Part shown: one piece after another, positions 1 through 7,001 of the stretch
Layout of the letters: each line of letters begins with the position of its first letter
Numbering within the stretch: position 1 is the first letter of the stretch
NCBI GenBank assembly: GCA_029880775.1
Contig: JAOUNV010000100.1
Location: 1 to 7,001, forward strand
Source of the DNA: Nitrospinota bacterium
Lineage (GTDB): Bacteria; Nitrospinota_A; UBA7883
Direction: 5' to 3'
DNA length: 7,001 nucleotides
Made by a program: the position numbers and the translations under genes
Notes under the pieces: model-generated
Seen by the model: the letters and a program-made list of their open reading frames with translations, nothing else
The model's database searches: none
What the model was told of the DNA's origin: nothing

Positions 1-483
1 GAGCAGATAGTCACCGGCGTCAAGAAGATGAGCGACCTGATCGGTGAAATCGCCGAAGCCTCCAACGAACAGGCCCAGGGTGTGGATCAGGTGAACTCCG
101 CCATCGCCCAGATGGACAAGGTTACCCAGCAAAACGCAGCCAACGCAGAAGAAGCCGCCGCAGCCGGCGAAGAGCTCAACGCCCAGGCGGACAAGCTCAA
201 CGACATGGTGGTGGATCTGACCAAAATCATAGAGGGCACATCCGAGAAGGATGTGGAGCAGCGCTCCAGAGCGCATACGGCGCCCAAGATGCTGACAGGT
301 GGAAAGAAAGGCGGCAAAAGGCCTGCGCCAGCGGCCAGAAAAGCGGCAATGCGCAAGGCGCCTCCGAAAGCGGCGCGCAAGGAGGAGCCCCCCGCACCCA
401 GGCAGGCGCCACCGCCACCCCGCAAGAGGGACAAAACTCCAGAGGAGACCATACCCCTGGAAGACGATATGGACGGGTTTTAG
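1..483 (+). CDS. Methyl-accepting chemotaxis protein, C-terminal fragment (5' end outside window)
   Basis: This is the last 160 codons of a chemoreceptor, open from the first base and ending with TAG at 481-483. Residues 1 to about 76 match the C-terminal helix of the MCP cytoplasmic coiled coil: the stretch GVDQVNSAIAQMDKVTQQNA followed by the Ala/Glu-rich EEAAAAGEEL is highly typical. In the family this helix carries methylation-region Gln/Glu sites and packs antiparallel against the N-terminal helix below the CheA/CheW-binding tip; that tip and the sensor domain are not in the window. After about residue 95 the chain becomes a low-complexity linker rich in Lys, Arg, Pro and Ala, ending in an acidic tip, IPLEDDMDGF. 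A flexible tail with a short terminal motif could dock CheR/CheB-type enzymes, but this tip is not the classical NWETF-type pentapeptide. The family assignment is secure. The ligand, membrane topology and full length cannot be judged. Confidence 0.93.
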   Translation, partial: EQIVTGVKKMSDLIGEIAEASNEQAQGVDQVNSAIAQMDKVTQQNAANAEEAAAAGEELNAQADKLNDMVVDLTKIIEGTSEKDVEQRSRAHTAPKMLTGGKKGGKRPAPAARKAAMRKAPPKAARKEEPPAPRQAPPPPRKRDKTPEETIPLEDDMDGF

Positions 484-547
484 CCCTCAATAAACATCGT
501 TGGCCGCGCGCTGGAAACTGTTGATCGGATCACCCTCCCCTTTGCCC

Positions 548-576
548 CCTCCTGTCGTAGGGAGGAGGTTTCTTTT
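548..576 (+). terminator. Probable intrinsic terminator of the chemoreceptor gene
   Basis: CCTCCT (548-553) pairs perfectly with AGGAGG (563-568) around a 9-nt loop, and the stem is followed at once by TTTCTTTT (569-576), a U-tract with one interruption. It lies 64 nt after the chemoreceptor stop and before the uvrB promoter, where a terminator would be expected. The stem is short (6 bp), so its strength is uncertain. The same AGGAGG could also act as a Shine-Dalgarno sequence. Confidence 0.5.
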
Positions 577-586
577 GTCACGACAG
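552..586. repeat. Inverted repeat CTGTCGT-N21-ACGACAG
   Basis: A perfect 7-bp inverted repeat, with arms at 552-558 and 580-586, encloses the purine-rich AGGGAGGAGG and the T-tract. Its left arm shares bases 552-553 with the terminator stem, so the two hairpins cannot form together. It may be an operator half-site pair, an RNA structure or chance; nothing in the window decides. Confidence 0.35.
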
Positions 587-590
587 TGCG

Positions 591-604
591 TACGTGGCCA
601 CGTA
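591..604. promoter_or_regulatory. Perfect 14-bp palindrome over the uvrB -35 region (candidate operator)
   Basis: TACGTGGCCACGTA is its own reverse complement over all 14 bases. It contains the whole proposed -35 hexamer (595-600) of the uvrB promoter, a classic place for a repressor to bind. uvrB is often SOS-regulated by LexA, whose operators differ greatly between phyla. This sequence is not the E. coli type (CTG-N10-CAG) nor the Gram-positive type, so assigning it to LexA is only a hypothesis. Confidence 0.45.
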
Positions 605-623
605 TGGGCGCCTGCGCTATACT
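595..623 (+). promoter_or_regulatory. Candidate sigma70-like promoter of uvrB
   Basis: The -10 hexamer TATACT (618-623) matches 5 of 6 consensus bases. Exactly 17 nt upstream is TGGCCA (595-600), which matches 4 of 6 bases of TTGACA. The usual 6-7 nt from -10 to +1 places the transcription start at about 630, the A of the uvrB ATG, which would give a leaderless mRNA. The -35 match is modest, so the call rests mainly on the -10, the spacing and the position. Confidence 0.45.
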
Positions 624-629
624 GATTCC

Positions 630-2609
<1,980 letters not shown>

Positions 2610-2635
2610 ATTACAATTAAACATCAGTTTGTTTC

Positions 2636-2640
2636 TAAGG
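2636..2640 (+). promoter_or_regulatory. Ribosome binding site deciding the kinase start
   Basis: TAAGG lies 5 nt before ATG 2646. A GTG at 2640 is also in frame but overlaps this site and has no better one of its own, so ATG 2646 is the likelier start; it also gives a clean signal peptide beginning MKSGW. The 36-nt gap after uvrB is AT-rich but shows no promoter with both hexamers. Confidence 0.55.
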
Positions 2641-2645
2641 TGCGC

Positions 2646-5051
2646 ATGAAATCTGGGTGGTTGTTTATTTGCCTTGCAGTGGTTTTCTTCACCACGCCAA
2701 TGCTCTCCCTCGCGGCGGGCGCCTCCGGCTCTGTCCCCAGCGTGGTTCTGTCCGGAGAGCAGGGGAGATACGATTTGGGATATTCCACGAGTGTCCTGGA
2801 GGATAAACAGCGCAAGTGGACCATAGACGACATCCGGTCGCAGGAAATCGGCGCCATGTTCACTCCCCTGAAAAAACAGGTCCCCAGTTTCGGATTCAGC
2901 TCCAGCGCATATTGGTATCGAGTAGAGATATACAACTCCTACCGGCATGTCTTCAACGGGATACTGGAGGAGGAGATCGCCTGGATAGACTCGATCGATA
3001 TATACATAGTCAAGCCAAACGGAGGCTACACAGTCATGCTCTCCGGGGAGTTGCGCTCCGGGGAGAAGGCCGGTGTGAGGCACAGGTCTCACCTTTTCGA
3101 TATTTCCTTCTACCCCGGCGAAATAAAAACCATGTATATCAGGGTGGAGACCAAGGACACATTCGTCACCCCGTTCACCCTGTGGAGTGTAAAAGCCTTT
3201 GCCGCGGCGGACGCATGGCGCGCTTATTATTTCGGCGCCCTTTTCGGCGCCATCGCGCTCATGTTTCTATACAACCTGGTTCTATACACGTTCACCCGTG
3301 ACAACAACTATCTTTATTACGTCACATACCTTTTTACAGGGTTTATTTTCGCCTTCTCCTACAACGGCTTTTCCCGAATGTTACTGTGGCCCGGCTCGCC
3401 AATGTTCGCGGACACCATCGTCAACGTCCTCAGTTTCGCTTTCCAGATGACTGCGACATTGTTCACCAGGAAGTTTTTGCAGACCCAGGAAACCATGCCC
3501 CGGGCGGATAGGCTGTTGCGGGGGATGGTGTGGATGTATCTGGCCATGATCGTTATTCGTGGCGCGGGAGTGGCGGCGCACGAAATGAACCACATGGCGG
3601 TGCTGACGCTGCAGATGTATATGCCGGTGTTGGCAGCCATAGGATTTGTATCTTTCAGAAGCGGCAACCGCGCAGCCAGGTTTTTCCTGGTGGCATGGCT
3701 GACCTCTACCCTGGGGATGGTAATCGGGGCCTCCACCGTGATGGGGCTGGTACGCTACAGCTTTTTGGGAATGCACGCAGGCGAAATGGGCGTGATGCTG
3801 GACATGGCGCTGCTGGCGGTGGCGCTGGCGGACCGGATAAACATCCTGAACCGGCAGAAGCATGAGGCGGAACAACTGGTCAGACAGACCATGGAACAGG
3901 CCAGGGACACCCTGGAGATGAAGGTGGCCGAACGAACGGTAGAGCTGAAACAGGCCAAGGATAAGGCGGAAGCAGCCACCCGGCTAAAAGATAATTTCAT
4001 GAGCCTGATCTCCCACGATCTGCGCAGCCCGGTGGGGGCCATATCTGGTTTGCTCAGCCGGGCCATCAGCCTGCCAACCACGGAACAGGAGAAAAAAAAG
4101 GACTTTACACAAAGGGCGCAAAGCTCCGCCGAGCGCATGCTGCGCATGCTCGACCATCTGTTAAACATGTCCCGGCTGAAAACCGGCACGCTGGTTCCCA
4201 TTAAGGCCATCTTCGACCCAAAAATCCTGGCCGAAGAACTGAAAGAGGATTTGCTTATTCTCGCCACCCAGAAGGAAGTGTCCATCACAAACGATATTCC
4301 CGATGGGGTGAGCCTGATGGCGGACAGAAACCTGGTGAATGAGGCGCTGCAGAACCTGCTCACCAATTCCATAAAATTTTGCCGACGCGGTGGATCTGTG
4401 ACAATGTTCCTGAGCCAAGCGGACCCAGTGGTCATAGGTGTCCGGGACACGGGCATGGGGACCAACTACCCAATAGAGAATCTGTTCCGTCATGATGTAA
4501 AAACGTCCACCCCCGGCACCGCTGGCGAGCGGGGAGTGGGGCTGGGGCTACCCTATTGCCAGGATATCATGGAGGCCCACAACGGCAGGATAGAGGCGAC
4601 TTCCACACCTGGCGCCGGTAGCGAGTTTTTACTCAGGTTCCCCCGGCGAGGGCACACAGTGATGCTGGTGGACGACCAGGAAGCCCACCGAAGCATGATG
4701 AAAGAGGCGATCCTGAGTGTGGGTGAAGCAGATTTCGTGGAGGCAAACAACGGACTGGAAGCGATGGATATTCTGAAGTTGGGAGCGCCGGACCTGATCG
4801 TGACCGATGTAGTGATGCCGGAGATGGGGGGGATAGAGCTTCTGGAAAAGATCCTGGAGAAACCGGAACTAAAAAACGTGCCGGTGATCATGGCCACAGC
4901 CAATTCCAGCTCGGAGGAAAAAGAGCGGGGCATGCGCGAGCAAGCGGCTTCCATGGGTGTGGCGGGGTTTATAACAAAACCGATCCAGAGCCAGGAGTTC
5001 GCCCAACTGGTCAAATCCCTGGGTGTGCTGGATCACACAGATAAAGTTTGA
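2646..5051 (+). CDS. 7TMR-DISM hybrid sensor histidine kinase with C-terminal receiver domain
   Basis: This 801-residue inner-membrane sensor has a signal peptide (about 1-24), a periplasmic 7TMR-DISMED2-like sensing domain (about 35-180), seven hydrophobic helices (about 191-216, 221-241, 258-278, 294-310, 317-337, 344-369, 381-401) and a coiled-coil linker (about 402-448). It then carries HisKA with ISHDLRSP (phospho-acceptor His457), a HATPase domain with N-box Asn574, G1 DTGMG (Asp601) and G2 GVGLGL (630-635), and a receiver domain (about 670-793). The receiver has acidic residues Asp676 and Asp677, phospho-acceptor Asp721, Thr751 and Lys778. All residues needed for autophosphorylation and His-to-Asp transfer are visible. 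DISMED2 domains are thought to bind carbohydrate-like ligands, but the signal here is unknown. There is no HPt domain and no partner regulator next door, so output must pass to proteins encoded elsewhere. It follows uvrB by 36 nt on the same strand and may be read through from it. An A8 run at 4092-4099 lies within HisKA. Confidence 0.93.
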   Translation: MKSGWLFICLAVVFFTTPMLSLAAGASGSVPSVVLSGEQGRYDLGYSTSVLEDKQRKWTIDDIRSQEIGAMFTPLKKQVPSFGFSSSAYWYRVEIYNSYRHVFNGILEEEIAWIDSIDIYIVKPNGGYTVMLSGELRSGEKAGVRHRSHLFDISFYPGEIKTMYIRVETKDTFVTPFTLWSVKAFAAADAWRAYYFGALFGAIALMFLYNLVLYTFTRDNNYLYYVTYLFTGFIFAFSYNGFSRMLLWPGSPMFADTIVNVLSFAFQMTATLFTRKFLQTQETMPRADRLLRGMVWMYLAMIVIRGAGVAAHEMNHMAVLTLQMYMPVLAAIGFVSFRSGNRAARFFLVAWLTSTLGMVIGASTVMGLVRYSFLGMHAGEMGVMLDMALLAVALADRINILNRQKHEAEQLVRQTMEQARDTLEMKVAERTVELKQAKDKAEAATRLKDNFMSLISHDLRSPVGAISGLLSRAISLPTTEQEKKKDFTQRAQSSAERMLRMLDHLLNMSRLKTGTLVPIKAIFDPKILAEELKEDLLILATQKEVSITNDIPDGVSLMADRNLVNEALQNLLTNSIKFCRRGGSVTMFLSQADPVVIGVRDTGMGTNYPIENLFRHDVKTSTPGTAGERGVGLGLPYCQDIMEAHNGRIEATSTPGAGSEFLLRFPRRGHTVMLVDDQEAHRSMMKEAILSVGEADFVEANNGLEAMDILKLGAPDLIVTDVVMPEMGGIELLEKILEKPELKNVPVIMATANSSSEEKERGMREQAASMGVAGFITKPIQSQEFAQLVKSLGVLDHTDKV

Positions 5052-5059
5052 CACCCCGC

Positions 5060-6049
5060 TCACATCTTAAACGACAGGTGGATCGTAAAGTCTGGCGCCG
5101 TCTGGTTCACGTTTTCAGATAGAGCCATGGCCAGCGTCCCGCCCTGGGTCAGCTTCTTGAACCCGATCGTGGAGTCAAACCATGGCTTGGAGAAGAAGTC
5201 CCCCTGATCCCCGGACATCGGCGAGGATGTGCCGGTGAGCTGCGCCAGGAAGGCCCAGCCATCCCATAAGGTCCATTCGAACCCTAAAAACCCGCTGAAC
5301 ATGGGAATAAGCTCAGTTTCTCCATCCAGCCCTTTCATCCCACCAGGGACGTAGGCCCCCAGCATCAAGTACACACCCAGCCCTGTATATTCCCCAGTGG
5401 TCAGGACCCTTGCTCCATACTCCCATAAGCCCGATCCCGCGCCGACATCTGTTTTCCCCGTGGGTGGTTGCGCGAAGGCCTGCCAGGAGAGCAGGTAGGG
5501 GCCATCCCTGTAGGCTTCCCCTTTAAGCCACAAGGTTATATCCCCCAGGTCGGTCCTGCCATCCCGCCCCAGGTAGAAGATCTTCTGTCCCCTGTACAGC
5601 TTGTCCACATAGAAATCGTCAGGAAAGTGATCCTGGTAATCATACCCCTCCACGCCAATGGTGGAGTGATATGTCCTGACAAAGGAATCCATAAACCCGG
5701 ATGACGACATGAAAAATGGGATTTCGGCGCCCACCTCCATCTTCAGGCCTGGCAACGCCGCTCGAAGGGAAAAGTCGTATTCGGTCATCTCCTTGTCCAT
5801 GTGGATGTACCACTCGTTGTTGGCGCCCATGATAAAAATGCTAGAGTGGTTCACGGCGATTTCCCAGGTGAATTCCTCCGCCACAGCCGCCTCCTCCGGC
5901 GGAGGATTGAGCAGGTTGACGAATATCGGGTGATGATTTCGCGAACGAATGGGTGATGACAGAGGCTGCCCGTCATCCGCCAGCGCTTGAGGGGATGGAA
6001 AGGCTAATATCAACGCCCCCAGGGCCAAGCCGGGGAGGACCCTATTCAT
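5060..6049 (-). CDS. DUF3187-like predicted outer-membrane beta-barrel protein
   Basis: A 329-residue exported protein of unknown function. An N-terminal signal peptide (MNRVLPGLALGALILAF, then cleavage likely after ALA at residue 24) is followed by a Pro-rich stretch and then a series of short alternating polar/hydrophobic strands separated by Gly/Asp/Asn-rich turns, as in outer-membrane barrels. The last residues, TIHLSFKM, alternate hydrophobic side chains at -1, -3, -5 and -7, like a C-terminal barrel strand. The segments NHSSIF, GAEIPFFMSSSGFMDSF and the following Tyr-His resemble DUF3187 family proteins; this is from memory of the family and should be confirmed by a profile search. It follows the permease gene by 18 nt; AGGAG at 6065-6069 overlaps the permease stop codon and lies 15 nt before ATG 6049 (12 nt before an alternative in-frame GTG at 6052). 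It is probably co-transcribed with the permease. Its stop is 8 nt from the converging kinase gene. Confidence 0.82.
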   Translation of the reverse strand: MNRVLPGLALGALILAFPSPQALADDGQPLSSPIRSRNHHPIFVNLLNPPPEEAAVAEEFTWEIAVNHSSIFIMGANNEWYIHMDKEMTEYDFSLRAALPGLKMEVGAEIPFFMSSSGFMDSFVRTYHSTIGVEGYDYQDHFPDDFYVDKLYRGQKIFYLGRDGRTDLGDITLWLKGEAYRDGPYLLSWQAFAQPPTGKTDVGAGSGLWEYGARVLTTGEYTGLGVYLMLGAYVPGGMKGLDGETELIPMFSGFLGFEWTLWDGWAFLAQLTGTSSPMSGDQGDFFSKPWFDSTIGFKKLTQGGTLAMALSENVNQTAPDFTIHLSFKM

Positions 6050-6067
6050 CACCGTCGGCCCGCGCTC

Positions 6068-6853
6068 CTATATTTCTTCGGCGAAGGTTTCCCGCCCACG
6101 CTCAAACTGGCGAACACCCAGGATCATGCAAAGCGCCCCCACCACCGTCACCATGGATATGGCGAAAAGATCAGGCGTTTTCCCGGAAATAAAAATATCC
6201 TGGTATCCCACAGCCAGGATCGCCATGGGATTGAGGTTGAAGGTGAACCGCCATTCCGGCGGAATGGAGGATATGGGATAAATGATGGGGCAAAGAAAAA
6301 ACCAGAGGAGCACGATGTTGGCCAATACATGCTGCACATCGCGGAAACGCACATTGATGGAGGCCACGAAATATACAAGGCCCATGGTAAAAAGAAGCTG
6401 AGCGATCATGAGCACCGGCAGCCAGAGAAGCGCCAGGGTGAAATCAACGCCATACCAAACCATGAAGCCGAACAGAAGCGGCAGGCTGAATATGTAATTG
6501 AAGAGGTTCGATATGATCTTGACCATGGGCAGGATTTCCGCCGGAAACATCGACTTGGTGATCAATGAGCCAGCGCCTGTTATGGAGTTCACCCCATCCA
6601 TAAGCGAGCTGGCGAACCAGGTCCAGGGCAACAGCCCGGCGAACATGAATACGGTGTAGTTCTCCACCTTGATCCTCATGTACACGGAAAACACCAGGGC
6701 ATAGACCGACAGAAGGAGCAGCGGATTTAAAAAAGTCCACGCCATCCCCATCACCGACCCGCGATACCTGGCTTTAAGATCCTTTGCCACCAGGCTGGTT
6801 ATCAACTCCCTGTATTTATACAGTACGGAAAAATTCTCTGTTAATTCTTTCAT
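6068..6853 (-). CDS. ABC-2 type permease, polysaccharide/O-antigen export family (Wzm/TagG-like)
   Basis: This 261-residue integral inner-membrane protein is the usual length for an ABC-2 export permease. The N-terminal cytoplasmic segment ELITSLVAKDLKARYRGS leads into WTFLNPLLLLSVYALVFSV, the hallmark of the Wzm/TagG/KpsM family. Six hydrophobic segments follow the ABC-2 plan (about 36-58, 66-82, 112-133, 138-165, 176-196, 228-247), with a conserved cytoplasmic loop NVRFRDVQH (167-175) before TM5 and the usual short C terminus ending FAEEI. Known members pair as dimers with a Wzt/TagH-type ATPase to export lipid-linked O-antigen, capsule or teichoic acid precursors. Here no ATPase gene lies on either side within the window: downstream is the DUF3187 gene and upstream is its own promoter. 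ATG 6853 is supported by GGAG 8 nt upstream. The exported substrate cannot be told from the sequence. Confidence 0.93.
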   Translation of the reverse strand: MKELTENFSVLYKYRELITSLVAKDLKARYRGSVMGMAWTFLNPLLLLSVYALVFSVYMRIKVENYTVFMFAGLLPWTWFASSLMDGVNSITGAGSLITKSMFPAEILPMVKIISNLFNYIFSLPLLFGFMVWYGVDFTLALLWLPVLMIAQLLFTMGLVYFVASINVRFRDVQHVLANIVLLWFFLCPIIYPISSIPPEWRFTFNLNPMAILAVGYQDIFISGKTPDLFAISMVTVVGALCMILGVRQFERGRETFAEEI

Positions 6854-6861
6854 CAGGAAAA

Positions 6862-6865
6862 CTCC
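6862..6865 (-). promoter_or_regulatory. Ribosome binding site of the permease gene
   Basis: On the minus strand GGAG (within TGGAG) lies 8 nt before the permease ATG. This is normal spacing and fixes the start; there is no competing in-frame start with a better site. Confidence 0.65.
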
Positions 6866-6898
6866 ACTACTTCGCCGATTAGCCGACGCCGTCTGATG

Positions 6899-6927
6899 AT
6901 TATAGAGAATGACAAGGTCTCGTTCAA
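6899..6927 (-). promoter_or_regulatory. Sigma70-type promoter of the permease-DUF3187 unit
   Basis: On the minus strand the -10 hexamer is a perfect TATAAT (6899-6904). The -35 is TTGAAC (6922-6927), matching the first four consensus bases, with an ideal 17-nt spacer. The start point should be near 6892, leaving a leader of about 39 nt before ATG 6853. This is the best promoter in the window and indicates that the permease is the first gene of its unit. Confidence 0.75.
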
Positions 6928-6937
6928 CAACGTCATT
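6908..6937. repeat. Inverted repeat AATGAC-N18-GTCATT flanking the permease -35 element
   Basis: Perfect 6-bp arms at 6908-6913 and 6932-6937 sit symmetrically around the -35 hexamer of the permease promoter. A second, smaller symmetry, CGTT-caac-AACG (6921-6932), overlaps the hexamer itself. The placement suits a regulator binding site, but arms this short also arise by chance. Confidence 0.3.
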
Positions 6938-7001
6938 TCAAAACTCTGCTTCCCCGATTCCGCAAAAACGCCAAAACGTATACAATAAAGCGCTTCCCAA
7001 G

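Larger units (their letters stand above)
575..625 (+). other. Possible 16-codon leader ORF (TTG start) before uvrB
   Basis: TTG at 575 lies 6 nt after the strong Shine-Dalgarno-like AGGAGG (563-568). It opens a 16-codon frame (LSRQCVRGHVWAPALY) that ends with TGA at 623-625, four bases before the uvrB ATG at 630. The spacing would suit translational coupling. However, TTG is a rare start, the peptide is unrecognised, and the AGGAGG is equally explained as a terminator arm. If transcription starts near 630, as the promoter suggests, this frame would only be read on transcripts coming through from upstream. Confidence 0.18.

Noticed and set aside
594..629. In-frame GTG at 594 as the uvrB start
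   Set aside because: The 12 extra residues do not match UvrB N termini, the codons overlap the palindrome and -10 hexamer, and the AGGAGG is about 25 nt away.
4133..4150. Tandem 9-bp repeat gcgcatgct x2
   Set aside because: It encodes Arg-Met-Leu twice in a HisKA helix where such a pattern is normal; two copies are too few to call a functional repeat.
5023..5038. GTGTG-ctggat-CACAC hairpin near the end of the kinase gene as a bidirectional terminator
   Set aside because: It has only 5 bp and no T-tract on either strand, and it lies inside coding sequence.
5893..5905. CCTCCG-g-CGGAGG near-palindrome in the DUF3187 gene
   Set aside because: It is explained by the Pro-Pro-Pro-Glu-Glu codons, and the one-base loop is not a realistic hairpin.
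6979..6986. TATACA/TACAAT as a plus-strand promoter at the right edge
   Set aside because: No acceptable -35 lies 16-18 nt upstream, and no downstream gene is visible in the window.

Overview
The window reads as ordinary chromosomal DNA of a Gram-negative, motile, moderately GC-rich bacterium. Evidence for this is a chemoreceptor, two genes with cell-envelope signatures (a predicted outer-membrane barrel with a signal peptide and a polysaccharide-type ABC-2 permease), and a multi-domain hybrid sensor kinase. The chemoreceptor tail (basic/Pro-rich linker ending in an acidic, Phe-terminated tip) and the 7TM-DISM kinase resemble those of Deltaproteobacteria-like or related phyla, but no rRNA or other decisive marker is present, so this placement is inference. 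I see no mobile element, tRNA, rRNA or CRISPR array.

Layout, left to right. Positions 1-483 (+) hold the C-terminal end of a methyl-accepting chemotaxis protein. Positions 484-629 are a regulatory gap with a probable intrinsic terminator, a 7-bp inverted repeat, a perfect 14-bp palindrome and a sigma70-like promoter whose predicted +1 falls on the uvrB start codon. Positions 630-2609 (+) encode a complete UvrB. After 36 nt, positions 2646-5051 (+) encode an 801-residue hybrid histidine kinase: signal peptide, periplasmic 7TMR-DISMED2-like domain, seven membrane helices, HisKA, HATPase and receiver.

After a convergent gap of only 8 nt, the minus strand carries a two-gene unit read right to left: an ABC-2 polysaccharide-export-type permease (6068-6853), then a DUF3187-type predicted outer-membrane beta-barrel protein (5060-6049). 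They are 18 nt apart and lie behind a clear promoter (TTGAAC-N17-TATAAT) at 6899-6927. Positions 6854-7001 hold that promoter and 5' leader and no convincing gene.

How the genes work together: the four complete genes appear to be two transcription units. uvrB (nucleotide excision repair) and the sensor kinase may be co-transcribed, but no functional link is evident. The permease and the DUF3187 protein look like a real operon at the cell envelope. No ATPase partner lies next to the permease within the window, so its ATP-binding subunit must be encoded elsewhere or further away. The most interesting items are the permease/DUF3187 pairing and the compact control region of uvrB. I did not find a clearly new multi-gene system.
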